This document shows positions 8,809 to 15,746 of a stretch of 28,844 bases of DNA, one piece after another; the stretch's first letter is position 1; each line of letters opens with the position of its first letter. Below the pieces are notes generated by a model. The model did no database searches and had not been told where the DNA came from. It saw only the letters and a list, made by a program, of their open reading frames with translations. This DNA comes from a virus. The position numbers and the translations under genes were made by a program. Location: positions 1 to 28,844 of the IMG/VR virus record IMGVR_UViG_3300042691_004832. One strand, written 5' to 3'.

Positions 8809-10143
8809 CTAACTAATTGCTAGACCAGACTTGCCATCTCTAACTTCTCCCCATGTAAGACCAGGAAGAGCAGCAGAGATGTTTGTCCCGTTAATTTTAT
8901 AAGATTTGCCAGATGCTAGGCTGATGTGCTCAGACGAACTCCAAGAGTCATTTGAGTCTGTCCAAGTAAAGGTTTTATCTGATGCACCTTTTAAGGTTAT
9001 ACCGCCACCGTCTGCAGCAACATCAGATGTATTACCATCTGCAAGAACAATATTTTTATCATCTATCGATAACGTAGTTGAGTTAATTGTAGTTGTTGTT
9101 CCATTGACTGTTAGATCTCCAGTTACAACAAGATGCTTATTAACTGTAACGGTGCTAGTGGCAGATCCAATAGAAATAACATCTGCTGCACCACCAAAAT
9201 TAATGGTAGTTGCCGTGGTATTCAAAAGATTAAACGATGTGCTTGCTGTAGTAATTTGAGTATTAATTGCTGGGCTAGTTAATGTCTTATTGGCAAGTGT
9301 TTCGCTTCCAGACAAAGTAGCAAAGTCTGCATCTGTAAGCGCTGTATTAAACTCTGCAATAGTTCCCGATATGGTATTTGAACCAAGGGCAATTGTTTTT
9401 GTTGTTAGAGTCTGAGAATCTGAAGTTCCAACTATTGCACCAGTTACTCCATGTGTTGAAGTTAGCGCTGCGTGGCTAGATACTGAGTTTCCTACAAACG
9501 AGGTCGTAGCAAAGTTAGCAATAGCAGTACCAACATAAGAAGTAGTTGCTAAGGCAGCAGTATCTGTAATACCATGAACATTTGTAGTAAGAGCATTATG
9601 GCTAGAAACAGAATTACCTACATAAGATGTAGTTGCTATAGTTCCGTCTACTGCAATTGTAATTGTATTAGCGTTATCGTTGTATGTTTTTGAAATACCA
9701 GTTCCAGCAGTTAAGGCAGTATTTACTGCATCTTGTGCCATTTCATCAAGGGTTGTATCAAGAACGATAGTTCCTGTTGAATCTGGAATTGTTATAGTAC
9801 GATCTGCTGTAGGGTTTGTGACCGTAAGAGTTGTTTCATATTCATCTGCAGAAGAACCTTCAAAAATAATACTTGAGTTAGGAACTAACAAATTTCTATT
9901 GCTATCAAGTTCTGCAACACCGCTTGTTGAACCTTTTTCGACAAGTTCAATATAATCTCCAAGGCTAGTGCCAAGGCTTCCGTCGGTAACTAAATAATCT
10001 AAATTAGTCCAAGAAGTAGTGCCATTACCAATTTTAAGTTGACCTGCGGTGGTATCAAAACCAAACTCGCCCTCTGCAAGAACTGGGTTTGTAGCATTCC
10101 AAGATGTGGCAGCGCCACGACGCATTTGAATTCTTACTGCCAT
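8809..10143 (-). CDS. Tail fibre protein with Mtd-like N-terminal segment
   Basis: 444 residues, rich in Thr, Ser, Ala and Ile, no Cys, as in trimeric beta fibres. Residues 1-51 (VRIQMRRGAATSWNATNPV, then GEFGFDTTAGQLKIGNG) match the short N-terminal segment common to phage fibres and major tropism determinants, which usually docks the fibre. The middle repeats SSHxALTxxxHGxT / TTSYVGxxI at roughly 150-240. ETLANKTLTSPAIN follows, a linker found in three other fibres of this window. From about 340, GDLTVNGTTTTINSTTLSI matches the module in the fibre at 10621-12180. It probably takes part in host recognition. It has its own promoter and a GGAGG ribosome-binding site about 8 bases from ATG 10143. 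Confidence 0.82.
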   Translation of the reverse strand: MAVRIQMRRGAATSWNATNPVLAEGEFGFDTTAGQLKIGNGTTSWTNLDYLVTDGSLGTSLGDYIELVEKGSTSGVAELDSNRNLLVPNSSIIFEGSSADEYETTLTVTNPTADRTITIPDSTGTIVLDTTLDEMAQDAVNTALTAGTGISKTYNDNANTITIAVDGTIATTSYVGNSVSSHNALTTNVHGITDTAALATTSYVGTAIANFATTSFVGNSVSSHAALTSTHGVTGAIVGTSDSQTLTTKTIALGSNTISGTIAEFNTALTDADFATLSGSETLANKTLTSPAINTQITTASTSFNLLNTTATTINFGGAADVISIGSATSTVTVNKHLVVTGDLTVNGTTTTINSTTLSIDDKNIVLADGNTSDVAADGGGITLKGASDKTFTWTDSNDSWSSSEHISLASGKSYKINGTNISAALPGLTWGEVRDGKSGLAIS

Positions 10144-10167
10144 TTGATAGCCTCCGTATTAAATCTC

Positions 10168-10176
10168 ATTATACCA
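10168..10176 (-). promoter_or_regulatory. Extended -10 promoter TGGTATAAT
   Basis: TGGTATAAT on the minus strand, 24 bases before ATG 10143, with GGAGG between. One of the recurrent TGnTATAAT sites. Confidence 0.6.
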
Positions 10177-10183
10177 AACTTTG

Positions 10184-10591
10184 TCATGCTACCGCTCCAC
10201 CATCAATTGTAAGATCAAACGATGTTGTTGCTGGTGTTCCTCCATCAAGAGATTCCCAAATAAATGCTGGAAATTGAGGGCTATTGCCATCGTATGGGTA
10301 TGTATCTTTTAAGAATCCACCGCCACCAATTGACGTATCGTGAGTGTGATTAATAACATCTTTAGTATCATCATAATTTGCTAAAGCAATCCACTCAGAA
10401 TTGTAATAATAATATAATTTATTTGTTGTTGTATTATAGTGCATTTGCCCATTGCTTGGGCTTACTGGAAAAGAACTGTTAACATTTACTGCAGTTGCAG
10501 CACTTGTTTGAACTGATCCATCTGGGAAGGTAACTCCAGTGGCAACCTTAAGTCCTGCCTTTACGACAAAATCTTTATTTGTTGTTGCCAC
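10184..10591 (-). CDS. Short tail fibre-related protein
   Basis: 135 residues from GTG 10591. The start NKDFVVKAGLKVATG parallels the start of the next fibre upstream (DKAFRIKNGLVVEGS), so both probably use one attachment segment. The middle, GQMHYNTTTNKLYYYYNSEWIAL, is a motif common in phage fibres and virion proteins. The C-terminal 45 residues hold a Gly-rich loop and a short beta tip. It ends 40 bases before the next gene start. It may be a short fibre, a fibre tip or a remnant of a longer fibre; the frame is intact. The GTG start has only a distant GAAGGGAT upstream, so the start is less sure than the frame. Confidence 0.7.
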   Translation of the reverse strand: MATTNKDFVVKAGLKVATGVTFPDGSVQTSAATAVNVNSSFPVSPSNGQMHYNTTTNKLYYYYNSEWIALANYDDTKDVINHTHDTSIGGGGFLKDTYPYDGNSPQFPAFIWESLDGGTPATTSFDLTIDGGAVA

Positions 10592-10620
10592 TGAAGTTCA
10601 CTTATCCCTTCGTGGTCACA

Positions 10621-12180
10621 TTACGCTTCAATAAGCGTCTTGTGTACCTTTACTGCTGTACCCTCGGCTGCTGCTGTAACTAGCAAACGAACGTTGCCTG
10701 CGTTATAATCAGCGTCGGTAGTTCCAAGAGAAACGTTGCTAATAACATCAGCATATTCTGTAATATAAACGTTGTTATTTCCATCAACATTTACAAGAAC
10801 CTCAAGAGTTTCAATATCATTGTCTTTTTTCATTTGAACAAGATACTTAGCGCTTCTGTATGTTGTTGCAGACCATGAATCTACTGCGGAAGTAGATGTT
10901 CCAGCGGTTGCTGTTGCAGAACCAATAAGGGCTTCTGCAAGAGTTACAGAACCTGCTGTAACTGATCCAGATCCTACTGAGAGTGCTGCGAACGTTGGGC
11001 TTGCTGTACTTGCAATGTCCTGTGGTAGAGACAAGGTTACAGCACCAGTTGAAGCAGAAACAATAACCTGTGAGGTGGTTCCTGTTAAACCTGTAACACC
11101 TACGTTTGTAATTGTTAGAGTATCTGATCCTGCATTAACTGCAGCAGTTATACCAGTACCTGCACTAAATGTGAAAGTATCTGAAGATGAATCTGGTGTA
11201 GCACTATTTGAACCATCTGTGAATGTTGAGAAGGTATTAAATGTTGCATCTCCAACCAAAGCAATTGCCTTAGAAGTAGTTGAATCATTTACTGTCCACT
11301 TATCTGTTGATTCATCCCAGAATAGAGACGCATTTGCAGAAGTACCACGCTCAACTTCAATACCAGCGTTAGTTGATGGGGTGCTTGTTACGTTGCTATT
11401 TAAAAGAACAATGTTATCTTCTACTGCAAGAGTTTCTGTATTAAGAACAGTAGAAGTTCCATTTACAGTTAGATCTCCAGATACTATTAAATTCCCGCCA
11501 ACTGTTACATTGTCTGGAAGACCAATTGTGACTGATCCAGTTGCAGCAGAAACTTCAATTTCATTTGCTGTTCCTGTAATTGTATGAACACCAAGATTGT
11601 TAACTGTAATTGTGTCTGTTGATGTAGCAGCAGTTAGTCCAATTCCAGTTCCAGCAGTAAATGTAAGAGTGTCATCATTTGAGTCTGCTACAACTGTTGC
11701 TCCGCCAGTAATTGCAATATTTTTGAAAATGTTTTGTGAAGAACCTTTATCGTCGTTGGTTACTACAATTGCAGAATTTTCTGCAATAGAACCAGTAACT
11801 GAGATTCCTGAGCCAGATGTAACAGATGCTACGTAGTTACCTGTTGTGTCTGTGCCAAGTGCAACAGAGTCTGCTGCAATAGATGCGGTAAGAGTTGCAT
11901 TTGCAAGATCTGTAATTGTTACAGAACCTGAAAGATCTCCACCTAATGTGATTGTAAAATCTGCAACATCAAAATCTAGTGTATTGTCTGCATCTTGGTA
12001 GGTTACTGTAATACCAGATTCAGTATTGCTTGTTACCATTGCGCCTACGGTATCAGCAACATACTCTGCCAGAAATGACGTTGATGCTTCTGTAAGAACG
12101 TTTGAGCCATTAACGGTAGCCGTACTACCCTCAACGACTAAACCATTCTTAATGCGGAAGGCTTTGTCGACTGTCGCCAT
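10621..12180 (-). CDS. Large tail fibre protein with C-terminal ITEY domain
   Basis: 519 residues, almost all Thr, Ser, Ala, Val, Asn, Asp and Gly, with many beta repeats of the type GSGISVTGS and AGTGIGLTAATSTDTITVNN. The start DKAFRIKNGLVVEGS is a fibre attachment segment. GDLTVNGTSTVLNTETLAV near residue 230 matches the module in the fibre at 8809-10143. The last 90 residues (YRSAKYLVQMKKDN ... VYITEYADV ... NVRLLVTAA) form a distinct domain shared with the downstream-shifted paralogue at 12199-12636. AAGGAG precedes ATG 12180. Probably a virion fibre that carries a receptor-binding or capping domain at its tip; similar long proteins occur in T4-like and cyanophages. Confidence 0.8.
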   Translation of the reverse strand: MATVDKAFRIKNGLVVEGSTATVNGSNVLTEASTSFLAEYVADTVGAMVTSNTESGITVTYQDADNTLDFDVADFTITLGGDLSGSVTITDLANATLTASIAADSVALGTDTTGNYVASVTSGSGISVTGSIAENSAIVVTNDDKGSSQNIFKNIAITGGATVVADSNDDTLTFTAGTGIGLTAATSTDTITVNNLGVHTITGTANEIEVSAATGSVTIGLPDNVTVGGNLIVSGDLTVNGTSTVLNTETLAVEDNIVLLNSNVTSTPSTNAGIEVERGTSANASLFWDESTDKWTVNDSTTSKAIALVGDATFNTFSTFTDGSNSATPDSSSDTFTFSAGTGITAAVNAGSDTLTITNVGVTGLTGTTSQVIVSASTGAVTLSLPQDIASTASPTFAALSVGSGSVTAGSVTLAEALIGSATATAGTSTSAVDSWSATTYRSAKYLVQMKKDNDIETLEVLVNVDGNNNVYITEYADVISNVSLGTTDADYNAGNVRLLVTAAAEGTAVKVHKTLIEA

Positions 12181-12198
12181 TTTATCTCCTTATAAGGG

Positions 12199-12636
12199 TC
12201 ATGCCTTAAGACCAGTGCGGTAGTACCTTATGGTCATAGGCGTTAAGACGGGGGTAACCGTCATGCTAATTGTACCAGAATTTAGCGCTGCTGATATTGT
12301 TCCAACATCGCTATTAGTGTTCTTAACAGAGCCGTACTCTGTTATGTTTTGATCGGTACCATCAAAAACCAAGTTTATCTCAGTGCTTCTATAGGACGAA
12401 GATCCAGCATGAGACATTTGAATTAAATACTTTATAGTTCTCCAAACCGTAGTATCTATTGTGTCAAATACTAATGGAGTTTCTATGCCATTGATTGTTA
12501 CGGAGTTATTTCCATCCCCGCCCAAAGAATCAGCACGGTAGGAAGTAGTGTCAATTAAATCTACGAAATCCTGTTGCGTTGGTCTATCGCCAGTTTCAAA
12601 TTTAGTCTTAAGTTGGGTAATAGGGACAATGGCCAT
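12199..12636 (-). CDS. Small fibre protein made of the ITEY-type domain
   Basis: 145 residues. Residues 1-40 (PITQLKTKFETGDRPTQQDF) form a helical docking segment. From about 65, WRTIKYLIQMSHAGSS, INLVFDG, ITEYGSV and TPMTIRYYRTG line up with the last 90 residues of the neighbouring long fibre (YRSAKYLVQMKK, VLVNVDG, ITEYADV). So this gene looks like the same tip domain on a short stalk. No Shine-Dalgarno sequence is visible; TGATATAAT ends 7 bases before the ATG, so it may be translated from a leaderless mRNA. Role inferred: a tail or baseplate appendage. Confidence 0.7.
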   Translation of the reverse strand: MAIVPITQLKTKFETGDRPTQQDFVDLIDTTSYRADSLGGDGNNSVTINGIETPLVFDTIDTTVWRTIKYLIQMSHAGSSSYRSTEINLVFDGTDQNITEYGSVKNTNSDVGTISAALNSGTISMTVTPVLTPMTIRYYRTGLKA

Positions 12637-12643
12637 AATGTTG

Positions 12644-12652
12644 ATTATATCA
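12644..12652 (-). promoter_or_regulatory. Extended -10 promoter TGATATAAT, leaderless layout
   Basis: TGATATAAT on the minus strand, 7 bases before ATG 12636, no Shine-Dalgarno sequence between. A candidate terminator hairpin (12663-12681) lies 10 bases further upstream. Confidence 0.6.
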
Positions 12653-12662
12653 CAAAATAAGG

Positions 12663-12681
12663 TTTCTATCTGATATAGAAA
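12663..12681 (-). terminator. Candidate terminator overlapping a stop codon
   Basis: A perfect TTTCTAT, 5-base loop, ATAGAAA hairpin, followed on the minus strand by CCTTATTTT. It covers the stop codon of the 65-residue gene upstream. AT-rich, so of modest strength. Confidence 0.4.
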
Positions 12682-12863
12682 TTAGTGCCAATAATAGCAA
12701 CACCGATACCAGCAGCACCTGATCCACCAGCAAGGGACAAACCAAGAGTTTCAAACTGTACTCTAAATGGCAGTATTTGTTTTGGTTTTACTCTTGGAGA
12801 TAGATCTTTTAATTTAACTATCCTGCGTGTTTCCCAAGTTTGTTCAAATGTTGCATTTCTCAT
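12666..12863 (-). CDS. Small protein of unknown function, translationally coupled
   Basis: 65 residues. The start overlaps the stop of the upstream gene in an ATGA, so it is probably real and coupled. The N-terminal half is basic and polar (RRIVKLKDLSPRVKPKQ); the C-terminal third is Gly/Ala-rich and apolar (LSLAGGSGAAGIGVAIIGT), short for a full membrane helix but possible. No family recognised. It sits in an operon with a GDT-type beta protein and a small virion-like protein, so a virion or assembly role is the best guess. The frame on the opposite strand is a shadow. Confidence 0.6.
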   Translation of the reverse strand: MRNATFEQTWETRRIVKLKDLSPRVKPKQILPFRVQFETLGLSLAGGSGAAGIGVAIIGTNFYIR

Positions 12864-13258
12864 GATGTTGGATCTGCTGTAATATCATCAATAATAATCA
12901 TTTTACCTTTAGCAAGAGTCCAAACACGGTCAGTATCAGAAATCTGAATATCAAATTCATCATCAGTTTCTAATGCTTGAGAATCAGAACTTGAAAGAGA
13001 AACTGTAAAACTACCAGTAGCATCATCATCTTCGGTAATTGTTGGAGTTAGAGCAACTATGGTTTCTGTACTAGTTGTACCAGTTCTAACAATGTCCATA
13101 GCAAGTGTCCAGGTAGATAAATCTAATGGATTACGGTCATCATCTTCTACGTATACACGAAACGAAGCAGTGTCTCCACTAACTACCGTCCAAGTAATCG
13201 TAGGTGGCTCAGAGCCAATTGAATAAGCGCTGCTACCAGTATTTCTATAACTTGTCAT
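12860..13258 (-). CDS. GDT-motif small beta protein (BppU-like), paralogue 1
   Basis: 132 residues, acidic and beta-rich, no Cys. The core pattern PPTITWTVVSGDTASFRVYV, then DLSTWTLAMDIV, matches the type found in BppU-like upper-baseplate N-terminal domains (from family knowledge), where RGDT or SGDT is followed by a strand and DL(T/S). Two further copies lie at 25254-25604 and 25696-26106. Both ends overlap neighbours by 4 bases (ATGA), forming a three-gene operon. A baseplate or adhesin-connector role is likely but not proven. Confidence 0.65.
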   Translation of the reverse strand: MTSYRNTGSSAYSIGSEPPTITWTVVSGDTASFRVYVEDDDRNPLDLSTWTLAMDIVRTGTTSTETIVALTPTITEDDDATGSFTVSLSSSDSQALETDDEFDIQISDTDRVWTLAKGKMIIIDDITADPTS

Positions 13259-13782
13259 GACAAACCATCCTTAAGTGCACCCCATGTGCCATTGCCTTTA
13301 TTTGCACCAACAATAATTATACCTGATATTGCTGCTTTTGCTACCACGCCAATTACGCCACCGCCACTTGTTGGTTGTGTATTTGTAAGTCCTCCACCTG
13401 CTGCAACATAAAGTCTATCTCCAGCGGCATATGAAGAAGTATTAACATCACTAAAAATTCCATTTACTAAAACAACACCGTCAGATCCATTTGTAATTGC
13501 TGCCTGTGTTAATCCAACTACAGGAAATGTTGCAGATGTATTTGCATCACATTTTGCAACACGTGGTTTAGTTGCACCAAACCCAGAAATATAAACTGGT
13601 GATGCTTTTGCAATTGTTGAGCCAGTATTATTAACAACTTCTAATGTATGATACGGAAGTCCGAGGGTAGGCAAAATAGCATCAATTGCTTCTGCCAATC
13701 CTTGTATATCTTCATGTACATTTACTGGATCAGATGCAACGGGATACGGTAAATCATATGTAATTGTTTCGCCAGATGCCAT
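13255..13782 (-). CDS. Small virion-like beta protein, unknown function
   Basis: 175 residues from ATG 13782 (the frame extends 9 codons further, to 13809). It begins ASGETITYDLPYPVASDPVN, has a short helix (LAEAIDAILPTL), then beta-rich repeats with TGSTIAKASPVYISG and GDRLYVAAGG, of a type I recall from capsid-decoration and fibre-linked proteins. No signal peptide. The start choice rests on TGCTATAAT, which ends 9 bases before ATG 13782. No Shine-Dalgarno sequence is present. It is first in an operon with two ATGA-coupled genes. Confidence 0.65.
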   Translation of the reverse strand: MASGETITYDLPYPVASDPVNVHEDIQGLAEAIDAILPTLGLPYHTLEVVNNTGSTIAKASPVYISGFGATKPRVAKCDANTSATFPVVGLTQAAITNGSDGVVLVNGIFSDVNTSSYAAGDRLYVAAGGGLTNTQPTSGGGVIGVVAKAAISGIIIVGANKGNGTWGALKDGLS

Positions 13783-13791
13783 AGTTCTTAT

Positions 13792-13800
13792 ATTATAGCA
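13792..13800 (-). promoter_or_regulatory. Extended -10 promoter TGCTATAAT, near-leaderless
   Basis: TGCTATAAT on the minus strand, 9 bases before ATG 13782. It is divergent from the endolysin promoter, whose -35 hexamer begins 11 bases to the right. Confidence 0.6.
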
Positions 13801-13810
13801 CTTCCGCAAC

Positions 13811-13840
13811 TTGACTAAATAGCATTTTTTGTGTTATACT
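13811..13840 (+). promoter_or_regulatory. Endolysin promoter, TTGACT-18-TATACT with TG extension
   Basis: TTGACT at 13811-13816, an 18-base spacer, and TATACT at 13835-13840 preceded by TGT (so TGTTATACT). One of three promoters in the window with a good -35. It drives the single plus-strand gene in the structural block. Confidence 0.7.
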
Positions 13841-13841
13841 A

Positions 13842-13870
13842 GGTGCATAGCACCGTTAAAATGGTGCTAT
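13842..13870 (+). promoter_or_regulatory. Overlapping inverted repeats in the endolysin leader
   Basis: GGTGC (13842-13846), GCACC (13850-13854) and GGTGC (13863-13867). GCACC can pair with either flank: a 5-bp hairpin with a 3-base loop, or an 8-bp perfect hairpin ATAGCACC/GGTGCTAT with an 8-base loop. The two are exclusive. They lie at and just after the expected transcription start, before the AAGGAGG at 13880-13886. An operator or a small RNA switch are both possible. Confidence 0.5.
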
Positions 13871-13893
13871 TGCGTTTCTAAGGAGGAAAAAAC

Positions 13894-14451
13894 TTGAGAG
13901 ACAGAAAAATACTATCGGGGGTTCTTGCAACTATGTTTGGAATTGTAACACTTTTAGGTGCTATTCCAAATGCCGCTGCCAAGAATAACTTGTCTTATAA
14001 AACTAACGAACCAGCAGTCGCTGCCGCCCACAAGGCGGCTCTTTTGCTATCTAAGGCCAATAATGACAGGGTACTTGAAAAATATAATAATGCTACAGGT
14101 TTAACTGACAGCCAGTTGGTTGAATTACTTAAGGCAGTAGGGTTCAAAGGAAAGGCTTTAAAGACTGCTTGGGCAGTTGCTAAGGCTGAATCCAATGGTC
14201 GTCCATTTGCTTTTAATGGAAACATCAAAACTGGAGACTCCTCATTTGGCGTCTTTCAAATTAATATGCTAGATGTTCTTGGAGAAGATCGCCGTGAGCG
14301 ATTTGATCTAGAGCATAATGCTGATCTTTTCAATCCCGTCATAAATGCACAAATTGCATATCGTATGACTAAGGGCGGGGAAGATTGGAGTTCATGGTCA
14401 TCTTATAATAAAGGTGCTGTGAATAAGTGGCTTCATAAATTCCCTGGTTAA
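13894..14451 (+). CDS. Exported lysozyme-like endolysin (transglycosylase/lysozyme fold)
   Basis: 185 residues from TTG 13894, with AAGGAGG 7 bases upstream. Residues 1-29 form a signal peptide (basic start, apolar core ILSGVLATMFGIVTLLGAI, then NAAA before the cut). The catalytic domain is at about 75-185: AWAVAKAESNGRPFAFNGN with the likely catalytic Glu99, GDSSFGVFQINM at 114, and a Tyr/Trp-rich end (WSSWSSYNKGAV), as in SLT/lysozyme-like peptidoglycan hydrolases. It should be secreted by the host Sec system and cut peptidoglycan glycan strands at lysis. Unlike canonical endolysins that need a holin, it carries its own export signal. It is the only plus-strand gene in the structural block, with its own promoter and terminator. 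Confidence 0.85.
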   Translation: MRDRKILSGVLATMFGIVTLLGAIPNAAAKNNLSYKTNEPAVAAAHKAALLLSKANNDRVLEKYNNATGLTDSQLVELLKAVGFKGKALKTAWAVAKAESNGRPFAFNGNIKTGDSSFGVFQINMLDVLGEDRRERFDLEHNADLFNPVINAQIAYRMTKGGEDWSSWSSYNKGAVNKWLHKFPG

Positions 14452-14469
14452 TTTTAGGGAATAAAAATG

Positions 14470-14501
14470 CCCCTAGGCTTCAAAGTCTGGGGGTTATTTT
14501 T
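14470..14501. terminator. Bidirectional terminator
   Basis: A 10-bp stem (two G-T wobbles) with a 4-base loop, arms 14470-14479 and 14484-14493, followed by TTATTTTT on the plus strand. A-rich sequence at 14461-14468 gives a T-run on the minus strand, so it can end both the endolysin transcript and the convergent glycosyltransferase transcript. Confidence 0.85.
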
Positions 14502-15498
14502 AATCTTCTCCAAAACGACAGATAAAGTCTGGTAATATAACTTTTTCTTTATTTCCAGGACTATAATACTCTTCTGCTATTTTTGCAAGCCTATCTACTA
14601 TATTATATTTTGTTAAACAAAGATTTCTTGCTTCATATAGAACTTCTTTATTTTTTTTATATACATCTGATTTTATTGTTTCTTTTATTATGTTTAGTGA
14701 TTCTTCTATATTGTCTATATCAATAGGAATAAAAGATTCTTTTGGAAAAAAGGTGTCTAAATTATCTGCACCATAGTATATTGGATATGAAAGCGCAATA
14801 TATGAATCTATAAGTTTTTCTGTAAAAACATAACTATCTTTTTTATTTTCTATTGCTAAGTTATATTTATATCTTTTTAGTATATCTAACTTATTTGATC
14901 CATTTGGAATATTTTCTAATTCATAATCTTTTTTTATAAAATCATTGATACCTACTCCAGCACCAAACCAGTGAATATTCTCTTTTAATTTATCTTGTAT
15001 ATTATTTAAAAAATCTACTCTTTTTTTGTGCCCTGGAATATTGATTCTGTTTGAATGCAAAACACAAAAATTTTTATCTTTAATAAAACTACTATTTTTG
15101 TGATAATTTATACCAATATTATTTTTCTTAAACTGTGACAGTCCATGAAATCCATTTATAGTCCAATATTGAAAAGGTGGACTTTTAATAACATTATTTC
15201 TATCTATATTATAGAAAGAAAATATTTTACTAAAATTATCCAAAAAATCAGATCCTTCTTTTTTTAACCACCACTCAGTAAAAAATCCAGTTTCAGAGGA
15301 TAGAAAAAAAACATTTTCTTTGTTTATATAACATTCATAATCATCATGGAATGGAAAGTCAACTATAAACCAAACATCAGCATTTTTTATATCAGAGTTT
15401 ATAAAAAACTCTAAATCTTTATAAAAATTACCAGTTCCTGTATATTCGTCTAAATTATAATTTTTAGGTAGGCTATTAATAGTTACTTTTATTTTCAC
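14500..15498 (-). CDS. Family 10 glycosyltransferase (alpha-1,3-fucosyltransferase-like)
   Basis: 332 residues from GTG 15498. Family GT10 transfers fucose or a related sugar from a GDP-sugar to an acceptor. Seen: the donor-binding region RYKYNLAIENKKDSYVFTEK at 209-228 and the following LIDSYIALSYPIYYGADN and FFPKESFIPID, the GT10 C-terminal signature. The N-terminal half (1-150) is divergent, probably acceptor binding. No signal peptide, so it acts in the cytoplasm. It is clearly more AT-rich and richer in Lys, Asn and Ile than the genes around, suggesting recent transfer. No Shine-Dalgarno sequence is seen at the GTG. It lies last in an operon with a glycine-rich adhesin and a small fibre-associated protein, so virion glycosylation or host-glycan change are the obvious options. 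Confidence 0.88.
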   Translation of the reverse strand: MKIKVTINSLPKNYNLDEYTGTGNFYKDLEFFINSDIKNADVWFIVDFPFHDDYECYINKENVFFLSSETGFFTEWWLKKEGSDFLDNFSKIFSFYNIDRNNVIKSPPFQYWTINGFHGLSQFKKNNIGINYHKNSSFIKDKNFCVLHSNRINIPGHKKRVDFLNNIQDKLKENIHWFGAGVGINDFIKKDYELENIPNGSNKLDILKRYKYNLAIENKKDSYVFTEKLIDSYIALSYPIYYGADNLDTFFPKESFIPIDIDNIEESLNIIKETIKSDVYKKNKEVLYEARNLCLTKYNIVDRLAKIAEEYYSPGNKEKVILPDFICRFGED

Positions 15499-15513
15499 AA
15501 TAAAAGTATTTTT

Positions 15514-15735
15514 TTATTCTGCTGCTGGTTCTTCTGCTAGTTCCTCTAACATCTCTGCTGGAGGTGTTGGTGGACTATATTTTTCTCCATCCCATATCCA
15601 ACCAAATACAGCGCCATTTGCTGCTTCTGCATCTACTAAACTACAGTTTAAATCAATTTCAGATTGTTCTTTGTTATCTGTAAGAATAATATTAATAACT
15701 TCATTAGCCCTACTTAATACTGCATATCTTGTCAT
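15514..15735 (-). CDS. Small fibre-associated protein (tail-fibre chaperone-like)
   Basis: 73 residues: TRYAVLSRANEVINIILTDN, then CSLVDAEAANGAVFGWIWDG, an acidic Pro-rich end. The pattern (A-x-L-x-x-x-N-x-V-x-N-hydrophobic, then a G-W-x-W-DG end) is common in small genes beside phage fibre genes and is shared in outline with the protein at 21583-21975. It may be a fibre-assembly helper. AAAAGGAGC precedes the ATG. It lies directly after the glycine-rich adhesin. Confidence 0.65.
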   Translation of the reverse strand: MTRYAVLSRANEVINIILTDNKEQSEIDLNCSLVDAEAANGAVFGWIWDGEKYSPPTPPAEMLEELAEEPAAE

Positions 15736-15746
15736 ATTTGCTCCTT

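Noticed and set aside
11015-11587. Plus-strand frame of 190 codons over the long fibre
   Set aside because: Complement of Thr/Ser/Val-rich fibre codons with no ribosome-binding site or promoter.
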